A DNA stretch of 64,000 bases from Streptomyces sp. NBC_00247 (GTDB lineage Bacteria; Actinomycetota; Actinomycetes; Streptomycetales; Streptomycetaceae), in NCBI RefSeq assembly GCF_036188265.1, contig NZ_CP108093.1:2108001-2172000 (forward strand). The letters run 5' to 3'. The notes under the pieces were generated by a model that worked only from the letters and a program-made list of their open reading frames with translations, was not told the DNA's origin and did not search any database. Of the stretch, positions 51,727 to 59,506 are shown piece after piece (position 1 is the first letter of the stretch; each line of letters begins with the position of its first letter). Both the position numbers and the translations under genes were made by a program.

Positions 51727-52611
51727 GTGTCAGAGATGGACTCCGTGGACGACGGAGCGGAATCCGAGGACTTCTCCACGGCCGGGCGCCGGGCGCGGTT
51801 CGCCGAGGAGGCACGCTCGGAGCGGCCGGATCTCGCGCTGCTCTGCCTGTTGGTGGGTGCCGAGGCGATGCCCGAGCCCTCGCCCGGCCATCCCGATCCG
51901 TACGGCATCGACGCGGCGCAGATCGAGCTTGACCGGTTGGCCGGGCTGCTCCCGCACGGGCTGTCCACCCCGTGGGAGTGGGCGACGGCGTTGGGTGAAC
52001 TGCTCGGCGGCCGGTACGGCTTCTGCGGAGCTTCCCCCGACTACCAGCGGCTGGAGTCGTCGCTGCTCCAACAGGTGCTGAACCGCCGTCGGGGGCTGCC
52101 GATCCTGCTCTCCGTGGTGTGGATGGAGGTGGCTCGCCGGGCGGGCGGTCCGGTCCACGGGGTCGCGCTGCCGGGGCATTTCGTGGTCGGCTTCGGCGAT
52201 CCGGCGGAGCACGTGCTCGCCGATCCGTTCGCCGGGGGCGTGGTGCTGACGGGCGAGGACGCGGAGCTGATGGTGGCGGGGTCGACCGGTGTGCCCCTGC
52301 GCGAGTCACTGCCGACGCCGGCCCGGCCGCAGGCGATCGTGCTGCGCGTCCTGAACAACATCCGGGCCTGGGCGTCGGCCCGCCCCGAGCGCACCGACGT
52401 GGCGCTCTGGGCGGTCGAACTGTCACTCCTCCTGCCGTCGCATCCGGCCAGGCTGCGGTACGAGCGAGCCCAACTCCTCGTACAGCGCGGCGACTTCCTG
52501 CGCGGGGCGTCGGAGATGGAGGAGTACGCGGACATCATCAGCGGCATCGAGCCGGCGGCGTCCGAGACGATACGACGGGACGCGCGGGCGGCCCGGGCAC
52601 GGCTGAACTGA
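51727..52611 (+). CDS. SirB1-family transglutaminase-like protein
   Basis: 294-residue protein of the SirB1 / transglutaminase-like and TPR family. RRGLPILLSVVWMEVARRAG and the conserved VALPGHFVVGF segment are typical; the usual catalytic Cys is replaced by Ser or Trp in this region, so enzyme activity is uncertain. The C-terminal 90 residues form TPR-like helices (LRYERAQLLVQRGDFLRGA). GTG 51727 or ATG 51736. Follows the GNAT gene by 61 bp and may be co-transcribed past the hairpin. Confidence 0.87.
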   Translation: MSEMDSVDDGAESEDFSTAGRRARFAEEARSERPDLALLCLLVGAEAMPEPSPGHPDPYGIDAAQIELDRLAGLLPHGLSTPWEWATALGELLGGRYGFCGASPDYQRLESSLLQQVLNRRRGLPILLSVVWMEVARRAGGPVHGVALPGHFVVGFGDPAEHVLADPFAGGVVLTGEDAELMVAGSTGVPLRESLPTPARPQAIVLRVLNNIRAWASARPERTDVALWAVELSLLLPSHPARLRYERAQLLVQRGDFLRGASEMEEYADIISGIEPAASETIRRDARAARARLN

Positions 52612-52668
52612 CACCCCGGGGCACGCCCGGAGCGCCGACACCCCGGGCACGGCCGGACCTGCGCCCCC

Positions 52669-52815
52669 GTGACACGGCCGGACCTGCGCACCTACTGGAT
52701 CAACTCCCAGCAGCACCCGGACTTCGCCTGGGCCTGCCCGTCGTGCTTCCCGCTGACGCCGGCGAACCGGATGTTCACCACCTTCCGTCTCGTCCACCTC
52801 CAGAAGGTGCGCTGA
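52669..52815 (+). CDS. Short ORF or gene remnant, 48 residues
   Basis: GTG 52669 opens a frame reading TRPDLRTYWINSQQHPDF, then WACPSCFPLTPANRMFTTF to a TGA at 52815. The composition (Trp, Cys, aromatic) is unlike random GC-rich sequence, suggesting a real but short or truncated protein. No ribosome site is visible. I do not recognise the family. Confidence 0.35.
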   Translation: MTRPDLRTYWINSQQHPDFAWACPSCFPLTPANRMFTTFRLVHLQKVR

Positions 52816-52850
52816 CCGCCGCTCCAGGCACCGCCCGGGGGCGGGCCGGT

Positions 52851-53222
52851 TCACTTCCCGTCCCGCCCCAGTTCGCAGTAGAGGTCGCGGAAGGCGGCGG
52901 CGAGGGAGGCGACGGTGCGCCAGTACGCGTACGCGGCGAGGTCCGGGGTGGCCGCGTCGGGTCGCACGGCGACGTCGAGGTGGCGGTAGGCGGCACGGAA
53001 GAGCAGCCGGACCGCTCCCCGGTCCGGCTCGTCGTGGCCGTACTCGTCCGCGCTCATCAGCTTCCGCAGATGGGTGACGAGTTCGTCCGTACCCGCGTTG
53101 ACGACACTGCGCGGCGGCACCCCCGCCCGGTCGGCCCGCGCGTGCTCGATGGCGTCGGCGATCACGTCCACATCGATGCCCGGGTCCCTCGGTCGGACGT
53201 CCGGTGCGGTGCTGCTGTTCAT
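52851..53222 (-). CDS. Hypothetical protein, 123 residues
   Basis: Helical cytosolic protein, rich in Ala, Arg and Asp, with ADEYGHDEPDRGAVRLLF and YAYWRTVASLAAAFRDLY as its most distinctive parts. ATG 53222 has an excellent AGGAGGA ribosome site, which supports the gene. The family is unknown. Divergent from the TPR regulator-like gene. Confidence 0.7.
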   Translation of the reverse strand: MNSSTAPDVRPRDPGIDVDVIADAIEHARADRAGVPPRSVVNAGTDELVTHLRKLMSADEYGHDEPDRGAVRLLFRAAYRHLDVAVRPDAATPDLAAYAYWRTVASLAAAFRDLYCELGRDGK

Positions 53223-53505
53223 CGGTCCTCCTGGCGTCCGGCACGTCTCCCCGCCCGCCGGCCGCCGGTGGACGGGACGGGCCTGGGCCCGCTCCGGGAC
53301 GGTCTGCTCGGCAAGCTGCGGTATGAGAATCGAACCGCATCCCGCCCTCGCGCGGAGGGACTGACGGCCCATCGGGCTGATCAAAGTGGTCAAAGATCGA
53401 CAGGCGTTGCCCAGGACCGGTCCCGGACCACCCCGACACGGGTGACGTGCGGAAATCTGCCCCCCGAGGGCCCCGACCCGTGGCTAATTTGAGCCCGTCC
53501 GAGCG

Positions 53506-53535
53506 CCGCCGGGAGCCCACGCCATCTCCCGGCGG
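53506..53535 (+). promoter_or_regulatory. Leader hairpin before the TPR gene
   Basis: CCGCCGGGAG (53506-53515), ten-base loop, perfect complement 53526-53535, 63 bp before ATG 53598. A TAATTT box at 53485-53490 could be the -10. The rest of the 53223-53597 gap shows a doubled TCAAAG near 53384-53395 and no gene. Confidence 0.4.
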
Positions 53536-53597
53536 CACTCGGCGTGCGCGGCGGCGCCGCGTACCGGACTTCCGGCTTCGGGCACCCAGGGGACGCG

Positions 53598-54998
53598 ATG
53601 ACACGTACACGGAACGAGCAGCTGGCCTGCCTCCTGGGCGAAGCCGGCTGGTCGCGCGCCCAGGCGGCGAGCGCCTTCAACCGGGCGGCGACGGAGAGCC
53701 GTCGCTCCGGCGATCCGTGCGGTCCGCTGATCGGGCGCTCGCACGTGAGCATGTGGGTGGGCGGCACCAGGCCCTCCGGCTCGGCGCCGGCCGTCCTCGC
53801 GCTGGCGCTGTCCCGGCGGCTGAAGCGTGTCGTCACCGTCTCCGAGCTGGGGTTCGGCGACCCGGGCGGCCCGGCGCCGATCGGGCCGCCCGCCGACGCC
53901 CTGGCCGTACTGGCGGATCTGGGGCGGGCGGACCTTCACCCGGACCGCCGGAACCTGCTGGCCGGGATCGTGTACTCCACGGCGATCCTGGCGGTCCCCA
54001 CCGGGGAGCGGCCGGGGGCGGCACCCGGGCCCGTCCCGCAGGCGGCCGAGCGGCTGTCCAACCACCTGCGGGTGGTCCAGGGCGACGTCGCGACCGTCCG
54101 TGAACTCACCCTCGCCTTCTCGGCGGTGGACCAGCGGCGCGGTGGCGGACACGGCCGTACCGCGCTGGTGCAGTACCTCCGCACGGACGTACGCGATCTG
54201 CTGCACGGGCGGTACACGCACGAGCGGGTGCGCCGGGACATGGAGTCCGCCGCCGCCGAACTCTCCTACCTGTCCGGGTGGATGGCCTTCGACAGCGGCG
54301 AGAACCCGCTAGCCCAGCGCTACTTCGTGCTCGCCCTCCAACTGGCGGACCAGGCGGGGGATCACCCGCTCGGCGGGCACATCCTGCGCGCGATGGCCCA
54401 CCAGGCCCTGGACATGGGCCACTTCGACAACGCGCTCGCCCTCGCCGAAGCATCCGTAGCGGACCGCCGCTACACGGAGGCGACCCCGCGCGAGCGCGCC
54501 CTGCTCGGAGTGGTGCACGCCCGCGCGCTGGCGGCGGCGGGCCGGACCCGGAGCGCGGTGAAGGCGTTGCTGCGCTCGGAGAACGATCTCGCCGCCGCCG
54601 AGGACGGGGTGGTCGAGCCGCACCGGACCTTCTTCTTCGGTGAGGCGTCCCTCGCCCACGAGACCGCGCGCACCCTGGAGGTGCTCGGTGACCGCAGGGG
54701 CGCGATCCGCGAGTTCGGCCGCTCGGTACGGACCCGGGGCCCGGCCTTCCGCCGTACCCACGCGGTGACCCTGGGGCACCTCGGGGCGGCCCAGATGGCG
54801 GACGGACAGGTCGAGGAGGCCTGCCTCACGTGGAGCGGGCTGCTGGACGCGATGGAGGAAGAGGGCATCCAGTCGGGCCGGGCGGAGCAGGCGGTCGCCC
54901 AGGTGAGGCGGCTGCTGTCGCCGCTGCGTCATCGCGGGATTCCGTCGGTGACGGCGGTGTCCGAACGCGCCAACAGACATCTGTCGAAGCTACATTGA
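53598..54998 (+). CDS. TPR-type regulatory protein with N-terminal HTH-like region
   Basis: 466-residue protein. Residues 1-75 (MTRTRNEQLACLLGEAGWSR, then RSHVSMWVGGTRPSG) resemble the helix-turn-helix region of Streptomyces XRE/TPR regulators, followed by a linker and TPR-like helical repeats from about residue 200 on (WMAFDSGENPLAQRYFVLAL, ALDMGHFDNALALAEASV). Such proteins often bind signalling peptides or partner proteins. No target is known. ATG 53598 with GGGGA ahead. Confidence 0.82.
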   Translation: MTRTRNEQLACLLGEAGWSRAQAASAFNRAATESRRSGDPCGPLIGRSHVSMWVGGTRPSGSAPAVLALALSRRLKRVVTVSELGFGDPGGPAPIGPPADALAVLADLGRADLHPDRRNLLAGIVYSTAILAVPTGERPGAAPGPVPQAAERLSNHLRVVQGDVATVRELTLAFSAVDQRRGGGHGRTALVQYLRTDVRDLLHGRYTHERVRRDMESAAAELSYLSGWMAFDSGENPLAQRYFVLALQLADQAGDHPLGGHILRAMAHQALDMGHFDNALALAEASVADRRYTEATPRERALLGVVHARALAAAGRTRSAVKALLRSENDLAAAEDGVVEPHRTFFFGEASLAHETARTLEVLGDRRGAIREFGRSVRTRGPAFRRTHAVTLGHLGAAQMADGQVEEACLTWSGLLDAMEEEGIQSGRAEQAVAQVRRLLSPLRHRGIPSVTAVSERANRHLSKLH

Positions 54999-55038
54999 CG
55001 ACCGAGGGCTTTCGTTCGGGTCGGGTGGGGGTACGGGC

Positions 55039-55536
55039 ATGGCGGACGCACTGGGCATCGAGCCGATCGGGGCCGTGGTCGGAGGACGCAAGGAGGTCGC
55101 CGACGACCACTGGGGCGGCGTCGAGGCGGTGATCCGGCTGCGGCCGGACTTCCCGCCGGAGGTCGTGCGCGGGTTGGAGGAGTTCTCCCACCTCGTGGTC
55201 GTCTGGCACTTCGACCGGGCCGACCCCGGCGACGTGGCGCTGCACGCGCGGAGCCCCCGGAACAACCCCGCCTGGCCGCCCACCGGCACCTTCGCCCACC
55301 GCAACCACCGCCGCCCGAACCAACTCGCCACCAGCTTCCCCCGGTTGCTCGGGGTGGACGGCCTCGATCTGCGGGTGTCCGACCTGGACGCGGTGGACGG
55401 CACGCCGGTCTACGACCTGGCCCCCTACTTCACCGCCATGGGCCCCCGGGGCCCGGTCCACGAGCCGGCCTGGCCGGGCGAGATGCTCGCGGAGTACTGG
55501 GCCGGGGATTCCGGGGATTCCGGGGACGGGGCCTGA
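55039..55536 (+). CDS. tRNA methyltransferase TrmO (YaeB family)
   Basis: 165-residue SAM-dependent methyltransferase of the TsaA/YaeB family, which N6-methylates t6A at position 37 of some tRNAs. Conserved parts: IGAVVGGRKEVADDHWGG, LEEFSHLVVVWHFDRA, ATSFPRLLGVDGLDLRV and DGTPVYDLAPY. The short C-terminus with SGDSGDG repeats ends at TGA 55536. ATG 55039 with a G-rich ribosome site. It follows the TPR gene by 40 bp. Confidence 0.9.
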   Translation: MADALGIEPIGAVVGGRKEVADDHWGGVEAVIRLRPDFPPEVVRGLEEFSHLVVVWHFDRADPGDVALHARSPRNNPAWPPTGTFAHRNHRRPNQLATSFPRLLGVDGLDLRVSDLDAVDGTPVYDLAPYFTAMGPRGPVHEPAWPGEMLAEYWAGDSGDSGDGA

Positions 55537-55574
55537 GGGTCGCAGGCGGGTCGGCAGCGGCCGGGACGGCCACC

Positions 55575-55937
55575 TCACTGGTGCGAATCGGCCTGCGCTC
55601 GGGCGCGTTCGATGTCGGGGACGTGGCGCTCGGCCCATTCCCGGACGGCCCGCAGGGGGATGAGCAGGGACCGGCCGAGGTCGGTGAGGGAGTACTCGAC
55701 GTGCGGGGGATGTGCGGGGATCTCGGTACGGGAGATCAGGCCGTCGCTCTCCATCGCGCGAAGCGTCTCCGTGAGCGCCTTGGGCGTGATCCCCCTGATG
55801 TGCGCCTTGAGTTCGGTGAACCGCATCGTCCTGGTGTCGAGCGCGTTGACGACGAACACCGTCCAGCGCGCCCCGATCCGGTGCAGGACCGTGCGACTGG
55901 GGCAGGTCGCGGCCATGACGTTGTAGGCCTTGCCCAT
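55575..55937 (-). CDS. HxlR-family transcriptional regulator
   Basis: 120-residue winged-helix repressor/activator. The HxlR core is complete: CPSRTVLHRIGARWTVFVV, RFTELKAHIRGITPKALTETL and HVEYSLTDLGRSL. The N-terminal Cys12 is the position that senses thiol or electrophile stress in some members; this is possible here. ATG 55937. It is divergent from the MFS gene and a perfect TATAGA/TCTATA dyad lies between, so it most likely controls both. Confidence 0.92.
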   Translation of the reverse strand: MGKAYNVMAATCPSRTVLHRIGARWTVFVVNALDTRTMRFTELKAHIRGITPKALTETLRAMESDGLISRTEIPAHPPHVEYSLTDLGRSLLIPLRAVREWAERHVPDIERARAQADSHQ

Positions 55938-55968
55938 GAGCGACTCCCGGTAGCGTTGAGGATACCGA

Positions 55969-55981
55969 TATAGAATCTATA
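55969..55981. promoter_or_regulatory. HxlR-type operator
   Basis: TATAGA-A-TCTATA, a perfect 13-bp dyad in an AT-rich patch, flanked by two ATACCG direct repeats (55962 and 55979), in the 55-bp divergent gap between the HxlR and MFS genes. Confidence 0.65.
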
Positions 55982-55992
55982 CCGTCTGGGCC

Positions 55993-57219
55993 GTGACTCC
56001 CACCGATTCCACGGTCCGCCCCTCCATGGCTCGACACGGCCGTTTCGTCACGGCGATCGCCATCGACGCGATCGGCACCGGCGTGTTCATCCCCGTGACG
56101 ATGCTGTACTTCCTGGCCGCGACCTCGCTGACGCTGGTGCAGGTGGGCGCGGCCATGACGGCGGCCGGACTGCTGGCGCTCCCGGCAGGCCCGTTGGTCG
56201 CGGGGCTGATCGACCGGTACGGCACCACGCCGCTGCTGCGGGCGGCGAACCTGGCCCAGGCGCTCGGTTTCGCCGGGTACCTCGTCGTGGGGCACACCTG
56301 GCAGATCATCGTCTGCGCATGGGTGAACAGCGCCGGGCGGGCGGTGTTCTCCGGGTGCTACGGCGTGGCCGTCACGGCACTGGCCGCGCCCGGTCGACGC
56401 GAGCGCTGGTTCGGCCTGCTCGGGTCCGTACGCAACCTCGGGTACGCACTCGGCGGGCTTCTTTCCGCCGTCGCCGTCGGTGTCGGCACGCACGGCGCGT
56501 ACGCGACGGTCGTGGTCGTCAACGCCCTGTCGTTCCTGGCCGCGTTCGTCTTGATGCGGACCGTGCCGAACACCCGCCCGGAAACGGGCCAGGGCACCGC
56601 CGGGGGCTGGCGGCGCGTGCTCCGGGACCGGCGTTACCTTCCCGTCGTCGGTCAGCAACTCTGCTTCGCCATCTCGCTGTTCGCCCTCAACATCGCGATA
56701 CCCGTCTACGCCGTGGACGTACTGGGACTGCCCGGCTGGACGGCCGGGGCGGTCTTCACGCTCAACACCCTGATGGTCGGCTTCGGCCAGGCCGCCGTGC
56801 TCGGCCGGGTCGGCGGACGGGTCCGCAGTCGCGTCCTCGTGGCGGGGCACGCCTGCTTCGCCGCCGGGTACCTCCTGTTCCTCGCCGCCGACCGGGTGGC
56901 CTCGGTCGGCCTCGCGGTCGCCGTCGTGCTGCTCGGCGCGGGCAGCTACAGCCTCGGGGAGCTCCTCGGCGGCCCCGTCACCTCGACGGTCGCCGCGGAG
57001 AGCGCCCCGGACGCTCTCCGCGGCCGTTACCTGGCCCTCAACCAACTCGCCGTGACCGTCGCGGGCACGGTCGCCCCGGTCGCCCTCTCCGGGTTGCTGT
57101 CCGGCGGGGCGGCGGCGATCTGGCCGACCCTGGTGGGCGTCAGCGCCCTCGGAGCGGCGCTCGCCGCCGTGATGGGCAGGACGGTCCCGGCGGCAGCGAG
57201 CCGCATCGGGTCAGCCTGA
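55993..57219 (+). CDS. MFS exporter controlled by HxlR
   Basis: 408-residue transporter of the major facilitator superfamily, about 12 membrane helices. GTG 55993 starts 12 bases after the operator dyad; ATG 56026 is an alternative. The A-like signature between helices 2 and 3 reads GLIDRYGTTPLL. Substrate unknown; the paired HxlR gene suggests induction by a toxic or redox-active compound. The final 20 residues are Ala/Arg-rich. Confidence 0.9.
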   Translation: MTPTDSTVRPSMARHGRFVTAIAIDAIGTGVFIPVTMLYFLAATSLTLVQVGAAMTAAGLLALPAGPLVAGLIDRYGTTPLLRAANLAQALGFAGYLVVGHTWQIIVCAWVNSAGRAVFSGCYGVAVTALAAPGRRERWFGLLGSVRNLGYALGGLLSAVAVGVGTHGAYATVVVVNALSFLAAFVLMRTVPNTRPETGQGTAGGWRRVLRDRRYLPVVGQQLCFAISLFALNIAIPVYAVDVLGLPGWTAGAVFTLNTLMVGFGQAAVLGRVGGRVRSRVLVAGHACFAAGYLLFLAADRVASVGLAVAVVLLGAGSYSLGELLGGPVTSTVAAESAPDALRGRYLALNQLAVTVAGTVAPVALSGLLSGGAAAIWPTLVGVSALGAALAAVMGRTVPAAASRIGSA

Positions 57220-57224
57220 GGACC

Positions 57225-57440
57225 CGGCCCCGGCCCCGGCCCCGGCTCGGCCCGTGGCGAGGGCACGACGGCCGGCCCGGACCAGGACCGCCGTCACGGC
57301 CAGGGCGAGAAAGGGACGGCGAAGCCCGCCCCCGCGCCCGCCGGTCCGTCGACGAGCCGGCCGGCCGCGCAGGCGGAGAACGCGATGCCGGCCACGCTCG
57401 CGGCCTCCGCCATACGACAGCAGGCCGCGCACCCGTACGC
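57225..57440 (-). pseudogene. C-terminal fragment of a second MFS transporter
   Basis: Minus-strand stretches read SVAGIAFSACAAGRLVDGPAG and, one frame over, FLALAVTAVLVRAGRR, matching the last two helices and basic tail of an MFS protein with a frameshift near 57315. No other part of the gene is present. The rest of the 57220-57564 gap has nothing recognisable. Confidence 0.4.
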
Positions 57441-57564
57441 CGACGAGACGAGAACCCGCCCGACCAAGCGTCGCGGGAAATCCTGGAGTTGGCGCCTGAG
57501 CAGGTCTTCGAGTCATCGCAGCGAGTGCCGGAAGATTGCGGTTCTCCGGGACGTTACTGCATGT

Positions 57565-57942
57565 ATGAAGATCAGCGAGGCTTCCAGAGCCAGCGGCGCG
57601 AGTGCGCGATCGTTACGGCACTACGAGGACGAGGGCTTGATCGTCCCTGGCCGTTTCAGCAACGGGTTCCGTGACTACTGCCAGTCCACCATCGACAGGG
57701 TGCTCGTCATCCGCTCGCTGCTGGAGTCCGGGCTGCCGGTGCGGCTGATCAGGGACGTCCTGCCCAGCCTCACCGACGGATCCGATGCCGGCACCGACAT
57801 GGTGTGCGCGGAATTCCTCCACGAGGTACAGAGCCATCGCGATCGGCTCGCCGCCCGCATCGCCGTTCTCAGCGATCAGCAGGCGGCGCTCGACGCATAC
57901 CTGCGCGAGGCCCGCCGTACTAAATCTCTGACAGCCGCTTGA
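57565..57942 (+). CDS. MerR-family transcriptional regulator
   Basis: 125-residue protein. The N-terminal MerR helix-turn-helix (MKISEASRASGASARSLRHY, EDEGLIVPG) is followed by the dimerisation coil (HEVQSHRDRLAARIAVLSDQ). There is no Cys metal-binding pattern, so it should sense an organic or redox signal rather than a metal. ATG 57565 starts the conserved domain. It is followed by a MerR-type promoter with an elongated spacer and the quinone oxidoreductase gene, its probable target. Confidence 0.9.
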   Translation: MKISEASRASGASARSLRHYEDEGLIVPGRFSNGFRDYCQSTIDRVLVIRSLLESGLPVRLIRDVLPSLTDGSDAGTDMVCAEFLHEVQSHRDRLAARIAVLSDQQAALDAYLREARRTKSLTAA

Positions 57943-57971
57943 CCTTGACGCAAGTGTCAGGCTCCTACGTT
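57939..57971 (+). promoter_or_regulatory. MerR-type promoter and operator
   Basis: TTGACC (57939-57944) and CTACGT (57965-57970) are 20 bases apart, longer than normal as in MerR targets. CCTTGACGCAAGTGTCAGG (57943-57961) in between is a near-perfect dyad. The -35 overlaps the merR stop codon, and the -10 leaves about 7 bases to ATG 57978, giving a leaderless mRNA. Confidence 0.6.
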
Positions 57972-57977
57972 CGGCGC

Positions 57978-58994
57978 ATGGGGATCAACAAGCAGCAGAA
58001 CACCGTCGAGCAGACCGTACGCGCACTGGTCCAGCGCACGCACCGGGGACCGGAGGACCTGACTCTCACGACTGATCACCGCCGTCCCGCCCCCGGGCCC
58101 GGCGAGTACCTGATCCGCGTCGGCGCCGCCGGGGTCAACTTCGCCGATGTCATGCAGACCCACGGCACCTACGGAGGAGGCCCGCAGGCACCCTATGTGG
58201 CGGGCTTCGAGGCCGCCGGCGAGATCGTGGGCGTCGGACCGGACGTCGAGACCCCGTTGCAGCTCGGCACTCACGTCGTCGGAGCCGGACCGGGCGCCTT
58301 CGCGCAGTACATGACGATGCCGGCTGCGGGGGTGCTTCCCGTGCCGTCCGGCTGGAGCGACGCCGAAGCCCTCGGGCTGGTGCTGAACTGGGCCACCGCC
58401 TTGGCGGCACTGAAGCCGCTGGGCGAGATCAAGAAGGGTGAGGTAGTCCTCGTACATGCTGCGGCCGGAGGCGTTGGGCAGGCCGCCGTCCGCCTCGCCC
58501 GCCACTACGGCGCACGCGTCATCGCCACGGCCTCACCCGAGAAGCACCGCTCCGTCACAGCGCTCGGCGCCGACGAGGTGCTGGACAGCCGGCGTCCCGA
58601 TCTGGCCGAGGAGATCACCCGCCTGACCGGCGGCGTCGATCTGGTCCTGGAATCGGTGGGACAGGCCACGTTCAGGACCAGCCTGTCCGTTGCCAAAGTC
58701 TTCACCGGACGCATCGTCGTGTTCGGCGCCGCCTCCGGCGATGCCACCCTCACCACCCACGACCTGGTTTTCACCCACCAGGTCCAGGTCAAGGGTCTGC
58801 ACATCGGTGCACTGGCGGTCGCGGCCCCCTCCCTCTACCAGTCGTTGCTGGTCGAGATCGAGGCCCTCATCGCCCACGGCGTCTACCCGCCCGGCACTCC
58901 ACAGGTGCACCCCCTGGCCGAAGGACCGGCAGTGCTCCAGCAAGTCGGGGCGGGCCAGACCCAGGGCAAGCTGGCCCTCGATCCGTGGCGCTAA
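57978..58994 (+). CDS. NADPH:quinone oxidoreductase (zinc-free MDR family)
   Basis: 338-residue medium-chain dehydrogenase/reductase of the quinone oxidoreductase type. GVNFADVMQTHGTYGG and the nucleotide loop AAAGGVGQAAVRLA (about 160-175) are typical; the zinc ligands of alcohol dehydrogenases are absent. It likely reduces quinones or activated double bonds under control of the adjacent MerR gene. ATG 57978 has no ribosome site and a promoter box just ahead. Its TAA stop codon is formed by the left end of the MITE. Confidence 0.92.
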   Translation: MGINKQQNTVEQTVRALVQRTHRGPEDLTLTTDHRRPAPGPGEYLIRVGAAGVNFADVMQTHGTYGGGPQAPYVAGFEAAGEIVGVGPDVETPLQLGTHVVGAGPGAFAQYMTMPAAGVLPVPSGWSDAEALGLVLNWATALAALKPLGEIKKGEVVLVHAAAGGVGQAAVRLARHYGARVIATASPEKHRSVTALGADEVLDSRRPDLAEEITRLTGGVDLVLESVGQATFRTSLSVAKVFTGRIVVFGAASGDATLTTHDLVFTHQVQVKGLHIGALAVAAPSLYQSLLVEIEALIAHGVYPPGTPQVHPLAEGPAVLQQVGAGQTQGKLALDPWR

Positions 58995-59157
58995 GGGCTG
59001 TCCCGCAATTCGTGGTGGATCAGTGCGCGGCGTCAGATGCGGTGCATCGCAAGGCGGAGGGGCGTCCGCATACTGGATGTATGTGGACGTTCCGACAACG
59101 CGGCGAGGTGCCGTAGCTGTCGTCGCGCACCCGCCAGGAATTGCGGGACAGCCCTTA
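58992..59157. mobile_element. 166-bp TA-flanked MITE
   Basis: TAAGGGCTGTCCCGCAATT (58992-59010) and its exact complement (59139-59157) form perfect 19-bp terminal repeats, each ending in the TA typical of IS630/Tc1-mariner insertion. The 128-bp core encodes nothing and is homologous to the repeat at 22245-22362. The left TA forms the TAA stop of the quinone oxidoreductase gene. No full-length parent element is present in the window. Confidence 0.8.
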
Positions 59158-59223
59158 GGAACGTCTGAGCTTCATCGGAATGCTCCGCTGTCCCCCGAGG
59201 GGGGTTGCCCCGGCGCCGAGGAG

Positions 59224-59433
59224 TCAGACCGCGCCGAACCCTCCCGCCTTCACGCCCGCCACGAACGACGTGAACGAACCGGCGGAGAAGCCCAGGACCG
59301 GGCCGCTCGGAGCCTTGGAGTCACGGACGGGTACGACACCGTACGCAGCGGCGAGGTTGGCGGCGACCTCGACACAGTTGCCACCGTTACTGCTGTAGGA
59401 GCACTTGAACCATCGGGGGGATTCAGTCGTCGC
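59224..59433 (-). pseudogene. DUF397 gene lacking a start codon
   Basis: 69 residues, RWFKCSYSSNGGNCVEVAAN to VAGVKAGGFGAV, a complete DUF397 protein of the kind found beside Streptomyces XRE regulators. In-frame codons upstream read GCG ACG ACT GAA where relatives start ATG or GTG ACG ACT GAA; GCG is one base from GTG. The only ATG nearby (59461) is out of frame. There is no XRE regulator gene upstream on this strand, so the pair is broken. Function of DUF397 is unclear. Confidence 0.6.
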
Positions 59434-59506
59434 AGGGTGCCCTTTCGTGCCTTTTCAATCATGGCCACCGATGCTGATTGAGACAGCGCTTCGGCCTGTA
59501 GCTCGG

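Noticed and set aside
54826..57045. 739-codon minus-strand frame across TPR, TrmO, HxlR and MFS genes
   Set aside because: It runs through several well-supported genes and has low-complexity Arg/Pro-rich sequence.
57385..57564. Longer N-terminus for the MerR gene
   Set aside because: The added 60 residues have no similarity to MerR proteins and no start signal; the conserved domain begins at ATG 57565.
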